Shown piece after piece: positions 34,204 to 43,249 of a DNA stretch of 64,000 bases. Position numbers and translations under genes: made by a program. The number at the start of each line of letters is the position of its first letter. Position 1 is the first letter of the stretch. The notes under the pieces are model-generated. The model made no database searches and was not told the DNA's origin. It saw only the letters and a program-made list of their open reading frames with translations. Source of the stretch: Catellatospora sp. TT07R-123. Lineage in GTDB: Bacteria; Actinomycetota; Actinomycetes; Mycobacteriales; Micromonosporaceae. The DNA is taken from contig NZ_BNEM01000001.1 in the NCBI RefSeq assembly GCF_018327705.1, forward strand, positions 1,178,001 to 1,242,000. Reading direction: 5' to 3'.

Positions 34204-35403
34204 TCAGGCCTGGGTTATCCGGACGCCCAGGCCGCGGAACGCCACGGCGGTGGTGCCGTCGGCCGTGTAGGCGGCGTAGCCGCGCCCCTTGGCGAGGGTC
34301 ACCGCGAAGCGCGGGCCGGTCTGCCGGGAGTAGCCGGTGACGGTGCGGGCGGCGGACCCGGCCAGCCGCAGCGCGAGCGCCGTGGCGACGTCGTCGCCGA
34401 GGACGTCGTCGCCGCCCTCGATCGCGGCCGGGCCGGCCGGGCGCAGGTCGCGCAGCCCGGCCGGGGCGTGCTCGTGCCAGGTACGGGGCCGGTAGTCGAA
34501 GCGCGCCGTCAGGTGGCTCCAGCGGATCCCGTCGCGCAGGTCGAGGATGTTGACGCCGCCGGTGCCGAGCACGCGGCCGCGCTCGTCGGCCCCGCCGGGA
34601 TCGGTGACGAGCAGCGCGGTGTCCGGGTCGAGGCCGTAGACGCGGTCGTGGCCGGTGGTGGCGGCGAGCGTGACGGCGCGGCCCAGGCGGGCGTACGCGG
34701 AGAAGTGCGTGTCGATCAGCCCCGAGGTGAGCAGCCCGAACCCGCCCGCGGGCCAGTAACCGCTCGCGTCGGGGTCGTCGAAGTAGCCGGGGTGGCTGCC
34801 GTCGCGCAGGGCGTTGTAGCTCTCACCGCCGGTGACCATGTCAGCGCCCTGCTGGATCTGGGCACCCGCGCTGGACCCGGCGACCACCGCGCCGCAAGCG
34901 TGGCGCCGCCGGATGGCGGCCATGACCAGCGTGTCGGTGTGGGCGTCGCCGTGCAGCAGCGTGGTGACGTAGCGGAACTGGTCTCCGCCGCCGAAGAAGA
35001 ACCCGGTGCACCCCGCGGCCAGCGCGGCGACGGCCGGGTCGTCGGCGGCGGCGACGTTGTCCAGGTCGACGGGGATCCACACCGCGTCGCCGGCGCCGTG
35101 CGACAGCAGCAGGTCGCGGTAGAACGTGCCGTTGGCCTCGCTGTTGCTGGCGTCCGGGGTGCCCGCGTCGGGGTCCTGGCTGGGCGGCACCGACGCGGCG
35201 GTGAGCACGCCGATGCGGGCCCGGGGCCCGCCCGCACGCCGCACGATCTCGCCGTAGACGTCGGTGTTGTCGTCGGCGAGCGCACCGCCGACGAGGATGA
35301 GCGGGCCCTTGCGGCCGGCGGCGCCGGCGGCGGTGGCGGGTCCGAACGCGGTGAGTGCGGCGGCGCCGAGGGCGCCGGCCAGCACGGAACGTCGATGGGT
35401 CAT
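34204..35403 (-). CDS. exported cyanophycinase-like S51 peptidase
   Basis: A 399-residue protein. The N-terminus HRRSVLAGALGAAAL is a twin-arginine export signal. The S51 fold is marked by FFFGGGDQFR (about 135-144) and the nucleophile elbow AGSSAGAQ with Ser178. The C-terminal ~130 residues are an extension not needed for catalysis. S51 cyanophycinases hydrolyse the poly-Asp/Arg storage polymer cyanophycin to beta-Asp-Arg dipeptides. It is divergent from a second S51 gene at 35661, with RpiR-type palindromes between. GGAGG precedes the ATG at 35403. Confidence 0.85.
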   Translation of the reverse strand: MTHRRSVLAGALGAAALTAFGPATAAGAAGRKGPLILVGGALADDNTDVYGEIVRRAGGPRARIGVLTAASVPPSQDPDAGTPDASNSEANGTFYRDLLLSHGAGDAVWIPVDLDNVAAADDPAVAALAAGCTGFFFGGGDQFRYVTTLLHGDAHTDTLVMAAIRRRHACGAVVAGSSAGAQIQQGADMVTGGESYNALRDGSHPGYFDDPDASGYWPAGGFGLLTSGLIDTHFSAYARLGRAVTLAATTGHDRVYGLDPDTALLVTDPGGADERGRVLGTGGVNILDLRDGIRWSHLTARFDYRPRTWHEHAPAGLRDLRPAGPAAIEGGDDVLGDDVATALALRLAGSAARTVTGYSRQTGPRFAVTLAKGRGYAAYTADGTTAVAFRGLGVRITQA

Positions 35404-35547
35404 GGGAATGCCTCCCGGCGGGGGGAAGGCTCCGCCCGTCGCAGCGTGGTGGGGTTCCGACGGCGGGCGGAGCCGGTCTGGGGTGACACGCACGCCCGGT
35501 GGGGCGATGGGAGGCGACGTTACAAGAGGCCGAACTCTCCGTCTAGA

Positions 35548-35563
35548 TGTAATGAATGTTACA
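35548..35563. promoter_or_regulatory. RpiR-type operator between the two S51 peptidase genes
   Basis: TGTAATGAATGTTACA, similar to the perfect palindrome at 38064-38079. The surrounding region 35404-35660 is AT-rich for this genome and holds further short inverted repeats (TTACAAGA ... TCTTGTAA at 35520-35572; TGTAC-N6-GTACA near 35612), consistent with a divergent regulated promoter. Confidence 0.6.
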
Positions 35564-35660
35564 GTCTTGTAAGTAATAGAAAATACAGATGTACAGATCT
35601 AGAGGCGGCTTGTACTGTGCGGTACATCACAGCGTGGTGGGACTCTCGTGAGGAGAAACA

Positions 35661-37082
35661 ATGCCCCCTGTTCCCCGCCTAGCCGCCGCGACAGCCCTCG
35701 TCGTAGCGGCGTCCACTCTGGTCGCCACCCCCGCCCACGCCGCCGTGACCCGCGTCCGGCAGGGCAGCACCACGGACGTCAGCCGCAGCAGCTGGAGCGG
35801 CCCGGCGTTCACCATGAACGGGTCGGGCGCGATCATCCCGGCCACCATGACCAAGGCCATCGACGCCATCCGGGGCGGCACCGGCAGCATCGACGTCGTG
35901 GTCCTGGCCGGATCGGCGCCCACCTCGGGCAGCAAGACCCCCGAGTGTGACGCGATCACCGCACTGTCCGGGGTCAACTCGTGCACGACGCTGACCCTGA
36001 CCGCGACGAACGACGGCAACAACAGCCAGGTCAACACCGACATCCGCAACGCCGAGTTCGTCTACTTCGCCGGCGGCGACCAGTGCCGCTACGCCGCCTG
36101 GAAGACCACGTCGCTGCGCGCGTCCGTGCAGTCCGTCATCACCAAGGGCGGCGGTTCCGGCGGCGGCAGCGCGGGCCACCACATCAACAGCGCGATCGTG
36201 TACGACGCCTGCAACGGCAGCGTCCTGTCCTCGGAGGCGCTGGCCAACCCGTACGACGGCTACATCAGCTTCACCACCGGGATGTTCAGCTGGCCGAACT
36301 ACGCCAACACGATCAACGACTCGCACTTCGTGACCCGCGACCGGATGGGCCGGACCATGGCCTTCGTCGCCCGCGCCATCAAGGACGGGCTGACCACCGG
36401 GGGCGCGGCCTGGGGCGTCGGCGTCGAGGAGGGCGGCTCGCTGTTCATCGACGCCGCGGGCAGGGCGACACTGTCCGGCGCCGACGCGTACATCGTGCTC
36501 GGTGACCACCAGCCGGAGAAGGCCGTCTCCGGGCAGCCGCTCACCTTCAGCAACTACAAGATCTGGCGGCTGACCAGCGGGCAGAGCTACGACTTCGCCA
36601 ACCGGCCCACCTGCGGCTACTACCTGCGCAGCGTCACCGGCGGCGTCGCCGACGCCAACCTCTACAGCGGCACGCCGGTCACCACCTGTCCCCCGCCCGG
36701 CGGCGGGGGCGGCGGCTCCAGCTACACCGAGGTGGAGGCCAACAACTCCCGCACCACCGCCAACAGCATCGCGGGCCTGACCTACCCGGCCGCCGTCACC
36801 GGCAGCATGGGCAGCACCTCCGACCGCGACTACTTCGCCACCACGCTGAGCAGCGGCCAGACGATCACCGTCGACTGCGCCGTGCCAACGGCCTACGACG
36901 CCGACCTGTACCTGCTCGACAGCGGCGGCAGCACCCTGGTGCGCTCGGTCAACAACGGCGCCGGGATCGACGAGTCGCTGTCGTACACCCGCACCGCGTC
37001 CGGCAGCGCCACCGTCTACGTCGAGCTGGAGGCCTACTCCGGCTCCGGCTCGGCCGCCTACACCTGCACCGTCGCCAAGTGA
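35661..37082 (+). CDS. secreted S51-like peptidase with C-terminal PPC domain
   Basis: A 473-residue exported protein. Sec signal (about 1-28, ending AHA); S51 domain with YFAGGDQCRYAAW (about 135-147) and the nucleophile region GGGSAGHH, Ser170. A Gly-rich linker (about 350-358) leads to a bacterial pre-peptidase C-terminal (PPC) domain at about 365-470 (EVEANNSRTTAN ... GSMGSTSDRDYFA ... YDADLYLLD). PPC domains often help secretion or substrate binding. The acid/base context differs from the other S51 gene, so specificity may differ. GAGGAG precedes the ATG. Confidence 0.82.
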   Translation: MPPVPRLAAATALVVAASTLVATPAHAAVTRVRQGSTTDVSRSSWSGPAFTMNGSGAIIPATMTKAIDAIRGGTGSIDVVVLAGSAPTSGSKTPECDAITALSGVNSCTTLTLTATNDGNNSQVNTDIRNAEFVYFAGGDQCRYAAWKTTSLRASVQSVITKGGGSGGGSAGHHINSAIVYDACNGSVLSSEALANPYDGYISFTTGMFSWPNYANTINDSHFVTRDRMGRTMAFVARAIKDGLTTGGAAWGVGVEEGGSLFIDAAGRATLSGADAYIVLGDHQPEKAVSGQPLTFSNYKIWRLTSGQSYDFANRPTCGYYLRSVTGGVADANLYSGTPVTTCPPPGGGGGGSSYTEVEANNSRTTANSIAGLTYPAAVTGSMGSTSDRDYFATTLSSGQTITVDCAVPTAYDADLYLLDSGGSTLVRSVNNGAGIDESLSYTRTASGSATVYVELEAYSGSGSAAYTCTVAK

Positions 37083-37087
37083 GACCC

Positions 37088-37123
37088 GCGGGTTCCGCCC
37101 GGCACCCGCCGGGCGGAACCCGC
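37088..37123. terminator. terminator hairpin after the S51-PPC gene
   Basis: Perfect 15-bp stem (37088-37102 with 37109-37123) and a 6-nt loop, starting 6 bp after the stop codon. Confidence 0.85.
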
Positions 37124-37166
37124 CGCAGCGCACCCGGCTGGCTACGCTGTGCCGCGGAGGTGGCAG

Positions 37167-38027
37167 ATGACCGCAGTGGAGCACGGCGTCGCAGGAATGA
37201 TCCACGCGAGGCTGGCCGAGTGCAGCCCGGCCGAGCGCCGGGTGGCCCGGGTGCTGCTGGCCGCCTACCCGACGGCGGCGCTGGAGACGGTGGCGGTGCT
37301 GGCCGAGCGGGCCGGCGTCAGCGGTCCGACGGTGCTCCGGTTCGTCAACCGGCTCGGCTTCCGCGGCTACCCGGAGTTCCAGAAGGCGCTGCGCGACGAA
37401 CTGTCCGAACGCGACACCTCGCCGCTGGCCGCGTTCACCGCCGAGCCGCCCGCCGCACCCGGCGGGGCGCTGGAGCGCGCCCGCCGCGTGCTGCCCGCCG
37501 CCGTCGAGGCGACCCTGGCGGAGCTGCCCGAGGCCGAGGTGGAAGCGGCGGTGAAGCTGCTGGCCGACCCGCATCTGCGGGTGACCGCGCACGGCGGCCG
37601 GTTCTCCGGGCTGCTGGCGCACTACCTGGTGATGCACCTGATCCAGGTGCGCGGCAACGCCCGGCTGCTGCCCGCCGGGCAGGTGGAGCGGGCCGGGGCG
37701 CTGGCCGAGCTGGGCCGCCGCGATCTGCTGGTGCTGTTCGACTACCGCCGCTACGAGCAGCCGACGCTGACCATCGCGCAGGCGGCGCGGGAGCACGACT
37801 GCAAGATCATCCTGCTCACGGACCGGTGGCTCTCGCCGATCGCGGGCGTGGCCGACGTGGTGCTGCCGAGCCGGGTCGACTCGCCGTCGGCGTACGACAG
37901 CTTCGTGCCCACCGTCGCGGTGCTGGAGACGCTGATCGACGGCATGATCGCCCGCCTGGGCGCGGCCGCGGGCGAACGACTGAGCTCGATCGAGACCGCC
38001 GCGCAGCGGTACGGGTTACTCGACTGA
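37167..38027 (+). CDS. MurR/RpiR-family transcriptional regulator
   Basis: A 286-residue regulator. N-terminal HTH_6 domain (about 1-77: LAECSPAERRVARVLLA ... LAERAGVSGPTVLRFVNRLGFRGYPEFQKAL) and a C-terminal SIS domain (about 110-250). GGAGG before the ATG at 37167; a GTG at 37149 is unlikely. It lies between the S51 peptidases and the amino-acid transporter and reads towards the transporter. TGTAAT/ATTACA palindromes flank its cluster, suggesting it controls both. A SIS domain usually senses a sugar phosphate, so the true ligand here is an open question. Confidence 0.88.
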   Translation: MTAVEHGVAGMIHARLAECSPAERRVARVLLAAYPTAALETVAVLAERAGVSGPTVLRFVNRLGFRGYPEFQKALRDELSERDTSPLAAFTAEPPAAPGGALERARRVLPAAVEATLAELPEAEVEAAVKLLADPHLRVTAHGGRFSGLLAHYLVMHLIQVRGNARLLPAGQVERAGALAELGRRDLLVLFDYRRYEQPTLTIAQAAREHDCKIILLTDRWLSPIAGVADVVLPSRVDSPSAYDSFVPTVAVLETLIDGMIARLGAAAGERLSSIETAAQRYGLLD

Positions 38028-38034
38028 CCTCTTC

Positions 38035-38079
38035 GTTACATCAAAACGTAACTTCCACTTTTCTGTAATAGCTATTACA
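38035..38079. promoter_or_regulatory. operator region upstream of the amino-acid transporter operon
   Basis: Contains GTTAC-N8-GTAAC (38035-38052) and the perfect 16-bp palindrome TGTAATAGCTATTACA (38064-38079), 40 bp before the solute-binding protein start. The latter matches the site at 35548-35563. Confidence 0.7.
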
Positions 38080-38118
38080 TTCCCCGGTACTGACGTCACG
38101 TCGACCGGGAGGATTCCC

Positions 38119-39066
38119 ATGCGCCTGCGCCGTATCGCGCTCGGCACCGCCGTCCTGGCCACCGCCCTCGCGGCGGCGGCCTGCGGCACCAACGACAGCG
38201 CCGCCCCCACCAGCTCCGCTGATAACCGCACCGTCACCGTGACCATCGACGGCGCCGGAGCCGTCACGACCGACCCGAAGCTCGCCGCCAAGGTCCCCGC
38301 CGACTGGCGCGCCAAGGGCACCGTCACCGTCGCCACCAACGCGCCGTACCAGCCGTTCATCGACTTCCAGAGCGAGGGCGACACCACGAAGTTCAAGGGC
38401 CTGGACTACGACCTGGTCCAGGCCGCCTCCGCCCGGCTCGGGCTGACCCCGCAGTGGAGCCAGCAGCCCTTCGACGGCCTCGTGCCCGGACTCCAGGCCG
38501 CCAAGTACGACATGATCGTCGGCGGTGTCACCGACAAGAAGGCCCGCCAGGAGGTCGCGACCTTCGTGGACTACTCCGCGTCGGGCACCGGCTTCCTGCT
38601 GCTCAAGGACAACCCGCTCGGCATCGACGACGTCGCCGACCTGTGCGGCCGCACCGTCGGCGTCCAGAAGGCCAGCAACCAGGCCAAGAACCTGGCCGAG
38701 TACAGCAAGGCCAGCTGCGGCGGCAAGGACATCACCGTCAAGGAGTACCCGGAGAACCCGCAGGCCGTGCAGGCCCTGCTCGCCGGGGCCGTCCAGGTCG
38801 TCGCCGCGACGAAGGTCAACCTGATGGACACCCAGGCGCAGCTGGCCGACAAGGTCGTGGTCGCCGGTGACAGCGCCAACCCCAACGGGTGGCTGGCCAG
38901 CCCCAACGGCTTCGGCTTCCTCAAGTCGCACCCCGACCTGGCCGGGGCGTACCAGGCCGCGCTCCAGTCCCTGGTCGACGACGGCACCTACGGCAAGATC
39001 CTGGCCCACTGGCAGCAGCAGGCGATCGGCCTGGTGACCATCACCGTCGACAAGGCCATCGACTGA
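38119..39066 (+). CDS. polar amino-acid ABC transporter solute-binding lipoprotein
   Basis: A 315-residue family 3 solute-binding protein. Lipobox AAAC with Cys22; mature domain begins about residue 65 (GTVTVATNAPYQPFIDFQ) and carries the family signature GLDYDLVQAASARLGL. It captures a polar amino acid or small peptide. Together with the downstream permease and ATPase it forms a complete importer; the nearby cyanophycinase-like enzymes and peptidases suggest beta-Asp-Arg or a related dipeptide as cargo, which is inference. Confidence 0.9.
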   Translation: MRLRRIALGTAVLATALAAAACGTNDSAAPTSSADNRTVTVTIDGAGAVTTDPKLAAKVPADWRAKGTVTVATNAPYQPFIDFQSEGDTTKFKGLDYDLVQAASARLGLTPQWSQQPFDGLVPGLQAAKYDMIVGGVTDKKARQEVATFVDYSASGTGFLLLKDNPLGIDDVADLCGRTVGVQKASNQAKNLAEYSKASCGGKDITVKEYPENPQAVQALLAGAVQVVAATKVNLMDTQAQLADKVVVAGDSANPNGWLASPNGFGFLKSHPDLAGAYQAALQSLVDDGTYGKILAHWQQQAIGLVTITVDKAID

Positions 39067-39080
39067 CCGACGCCCGCCCC

Positions 39081-39108
39081 GGGCGGGGCGCGCCGCCGCG
39101 CCCCGCCC
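39081..39108. terminator. intercistronic stem-loop
   Basis: Perfect 11-bp GC stem between the binding-protein and permease genes. Such loops often keep binding-protein mRNA in excess over permease mRNA. Confidence 0.6.
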
Positions 39109-39127
39109 ACCACCGGAGAGCCCCCTC

Positions 39128-39984
39128 ATGACCACACCGAACCGACCGGTCAAGGCCGTGCCGGTGCGCCACTACGGCCGCTGGATCGCCGCGGCCGCCG
39201 TGCTCGCCCTGGCCTACCTCTACGCCACCACCGTGCTGGCCAGCCCCAACCTCGAACCGCACACCATCGGCGCCTACCTGTTCAAGGACTTCGTCCTCGA
39301 CGGCGTACGCACCACGCTGCTGCTCACCGCGCTGTCCATGGCCTTCGGCGTCGCCGGAGGCGTCCTGCTGGCCGTCATGCGGCTGTCGGACAACCCCGTG
39401 CTGCGGGCGGTCGCCGCGGCCTTCGTCTGGTTCTTCCGCGGCACCCCGCTGCTGGTCCAGATCGTCTTCTTCGGCTTCCTGGGCGCGCTGCTGCCCCGGC
39501 TGACCCTCAGCGTGCCGTTCACCGGCATCGTCCTGTTCGACCAGCCCACCAACGCCGTCATGGTCGGCATCGTCCCGGCCGTGCTCGCCCTGTCCTTCAA
39601 CGAGATGGCCTACGCCGCCGAGATCGTGCGCGCCGGCATCCTGTCCGTCGACCCCGGGCAGACCGAGGCCGCGTACGCGCTGGGCATGTCCCCCGCCCTG
39701 AGCATGCGCCGCATCGTGCTGCCGCAGGCCATGCGCGTCATCGCGCCGCCGATGGGCAACGAGGTCATCACCATGCTCAAGTCCACCTCCCTGGTGTCCG
39801 TCATCGCAGGACGCGACCTGATGACCGCGGTGCAGACCGTCTACGCCCAGAACTACAAGGTCATCCCGCTGCTGTGCGTGGCCGCGATCTGGTACCTCGC
39901 GCTGGTCAGCGCCCTGTCGGTGGTGCAGTGGTTCGTCGAGCGCCGGTTCGGCCGGGGCCACCGCCCCGTCGTGGGAGGAATCCG

Positions 39985-39988
<4 letters not shown>
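39128..39988 (+). CDS. polar amino-acid ABC transporter permease
   Basis: A 286-residue HisM/GlnP-type permease with several hydrophobic segments. The motif [16 protein letters not shown] and the EAA-like loop [21 protein letters not shown] are typical. Its stop overlaps the ATPase start (ATGA). A single permease gene implies a homodimeric membrane channel. Confidence 0.92.
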
Positions 39989-40742
<754 letters not shown>

Positions 40743-40746
<4 letters not shown>

Positions 40747-41900
40747 GCCGCGCCCCGGCCCCCGACGCGCTGCTGGCCGCGGCCGGCCGCCGCTACCCGG
40801 CGTTCCTGGCCCGGCTGGCCGAACTCGTCGCCGTCGACAGCGGCTCGCGCCACCTCGGCGGCCTGCGCGAGGTCGCCGAGCTGGTGGGCGGATACTGCCG
40901 CGAAGCCGGGCTTACGGTCGCCCGCGTCCCGGTCGCCGACGGCGGCGAACCGCTGGGCGAGGCGGTGGTCGCCCGGCTGGCCGGGTCCGGCACCCACCGC
41001 GTGCTGCTGGCCGCGCACCTGGACACGGTGTTCCCGCCCGGCACCGCGGCCGACCGGCCGCTGACCGTGGACGGGGCCGCGGGCCGCGCCTTCGGCCCCG
41101 GCGTGTGCGACGACAAGGGCGGGCTGCTCGCCGGGCTCGCCGCGGTCGAGACGCTCACCGCCCTGGACGCGACCGGGTTCGGCGAGGTCGTCCTGGTCGC
41201 CACCCCCGACGAGGAGATCGGCTCCATCGGCAGCAGGCCGCTGCTGGCCGAACTCGCCGCGCAGGCCGACACCATCCTGTGCCTGGAGTGCGCCCGCGAC
41301 AACGGCGACCTCGTCTCGGCCCGCAAGGGCGTCGCGGACGTGGAGATCGACCTGCACGGGCGGGCCGCCCACGCCGGGATCGAGCCCGAACGCGGCGCCA
41401 ACGCGGCGCTGGCCGCGGCCCGGCTGACCGTCGCGTTGCAGGCCCTGCCCGGCGTCAACGTCGGCATCGTGCAGGCCGGGACCCGCGCCAACGTGGTCGC
41501 CGACCGGGCCCGGCTGGTCGTCGACGTCCGCGCGACCGACCCGGCCGCCTACGACGCCGCGCTGGCCGACATCACCCGGCTCACCGCGCGGCCGCTGGTC
41601 GAGGGGGTCACCGCGCGACTGCGCGTGGTCGCGCCCACACCGCCCTGGCCGGGCGGCCCGGGGACGGTCGCGCTGCTCGACATCGCCGCGCGGGTCGGCG
41701 CGACCCTGGGTATCGCGGTCTCGCACGCCGCCACCGGCGGCTGCGCCGACGCGAACCTGCTGGCCGCCTCCGGCAAGCCGGTGCTCGACGGGCTGGGCCC
41801 GGTCGGCGGCGGCGACCACGGCCCCGACGAATGGCTCGACCTCGGCAGCGTCGTGCCCCGGGTCGCGCTGCTCGCCGGGCTGATCAGCAGCCTGCCCTGA
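40743..41900 (+). CDS. M20-family metallopeptidase
   Basis: A 385-residue cytoplasmic zinc peptidase of the glutamate-carboxypeptidase/ArgE/DapE type. Metal and catalytic motifs: HLDTV (first His and Asp), [10 protein letters not shown] (bridging Asp), and TPDEEIGS (catalytic Glu pair); a dimerisation lid follows ([12 protein letters not shown]). GTG start overlapping the ATPase stop (GTGA). Coupling to the importer suggests it cleaves the imported peptide, for example an isoaspartyl dipeptide; the family is broad, so this is inference. Confidence 0.88.
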
Positions 41901-41901
41901 C

Positions 41902-41952
41902 TCCCGGTGCCGGGGGCGGCCGCGCAGGCACGCGCCGCCCCTGGCACCGGGA
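41902..41952. terminator. terminator hairpin after the M20 peptidase
   Basis: 18-nt arms (41902-41919 and 41935-41952) pairing at 17 positions, beginning immediately after the stop codon. Confidence 0.8.
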
Positions 41953-42042
41953 ACGACACCGGCTTCCCCTCCGGCGACGGCAGCCGGGCCGGGCGGAGAA
42001 CTGAGCGCGCCGACGGCACGGCCCGCCGACCGTCATCCGAGG

Positions 42043-43101
42043 TCAGTGACCGCGGCCCCGGCCCAGCAGGTTCAGCAGGCGGTCGTGCGGCACCGCGAAC
42101 TTGACGCGGCCCCGGAACCCGACGGTGGTACGCGCCATGAACAGCGAGTTCAGCAACGCCTCCTCCACCGCTTCCTGCACCGCCGCGAACACCGGCTCCA
42201 GCTCGGACTCCGCCGCCGCCGGGCCGTCCACCTCCGCCGTCGACAGGGCCAGGGCGTAGTCGCCGCTGCCACCGGCGAAGTCGGAGCCGACCCGCCCCAT
42301 CGCGAACACCGCCCGCCGCGCCACCCGGCCCAGTTGCCGGGCGTCGAACCGCCCGTCGGTGGCCACCACGATGACGCACGAGTTGCCCGGATGCTCGGGA
42401 ACGTACGGCGGCAGCGGCGGCCCCGTCGGCACTCCGACCGCCTCGCGGGGCACGGGCACGCCCAGCACCCGGAGCACCCCGGAGAAGTTGGCCTGCACCA
42501 GGACGCCGACGGTGACCGGGCCGCCCCGCGTGGCCGCCAGCCGCGAGGCGGTGCCGATGCCGGCCTTGAACCCGAGCGCCGCCGTCCCGGTCCCCGCCCC
42601 CGCCGCGCCTTCGGCGGGCAGGCCGCCACGGGCCGAGCCCAGTGCGTGCAGGACGTGCTCGGCCCGGATCGGGCGCGCCCGGATGTCGGACAGGAAGCCG
42701 TCGTTGGTCTCGGCGACCAGCGGGTTCAGCGACTGGACCATTTCGCGGCCCGGCTGGGCGAGCACGTGGTCGAGCAGCGCGTCGGCGGCCCGGAACACCG
42801 ACAGCGTCGCGGTCAGCACGACCGGGGTCTCGATCTCGCCGAGTTCGACCACCTGTGTCGACCCGACCAGCTTGCCGTAGCCGTTGCCGACGTACAGCCC
42901 GGCGGGCAGGGAACTCCGGGTGGCCAGCTGGTCGGGGACGATCGCCGTCACGCCGGTGCGGATGTCGGCGCCCTCGACCAGCGTGGTGTGGCCGACCCGG
43001 ATGCCGGGCACGTCGGTGACGGCGTTCAGCGGGCCCGGCGGCAGCTCGCCGACGACGATGTCCAGCTCCCGCGCGCGGCGGGGTTCCTGCGATGCTTCCA
43101 C
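42043..43101 (-). CDS. P1/DmpA-type peptidase (S58-like)
   Basis: A 352-residue N-terminal-nucleophile-like hydrolase of the DmpA/BapA family. Landmarks are NAVTDVPGIRVGHTTL at the N-terminus, a Gly/Ala-rich linker with GFKAGIGTASR, and PGNSCVIVVATDGRF, where the Ser or preceding residues mark the self-processing nucleophile. Relatives include L-aminopeptidase D-Ala-esterase and beta-peptidyl aminopeptidases that cut beta-linked peptides. GTG start with GAGGG upstream. It is convergent with the transporter/M20 operon, so a second isopeptide-cleaving enzyme is a tempting, unproven role. Confidence 0.85.
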   Translation of the reverse strand: MEASQEPRRARELDIVVGELPPGPLNAVTDVPGIRVGHTTLVEGADIRTGVTAIVPDQLATRSSLPAGLYVGNGYGKLVGSTQVVELGEIETPVVLTATLSVFRAADALLDHVLAQPGREMVQSLNPLVAETNDGFLSDIRARPIRAEHVLHALGSARGGLPAEGAAGAGTGTAALGFKAGIGTASRLAATRGGPVTVGVLVQANFSGVLRVLGVPVPREAVGVPTGPPLPPYVPEHPGNSCVIVVATDGRFDARQLGRVARRAVFAMGRVGSDFAGGSGDYALALSTAEVDGPAAAESELEPVFAAVQEAVEEALLNSLFMARTTVGFRGRVKFAVPHDRLLNLLGRGRGH

Positions 43102-43249
43102 GCCCTCATCCTGCCCGGTCCCCGGGCGCCGTCGGCCCCGTAGCCAATCAATCGTCTTTCGTCAATATTTACAATCGTCGCTCAATTCGATAAGCATAGC
43201 CTGCCATCGATTAGCTCATGGCAGTCGACGCAGTTCGGAGAGGACACTC

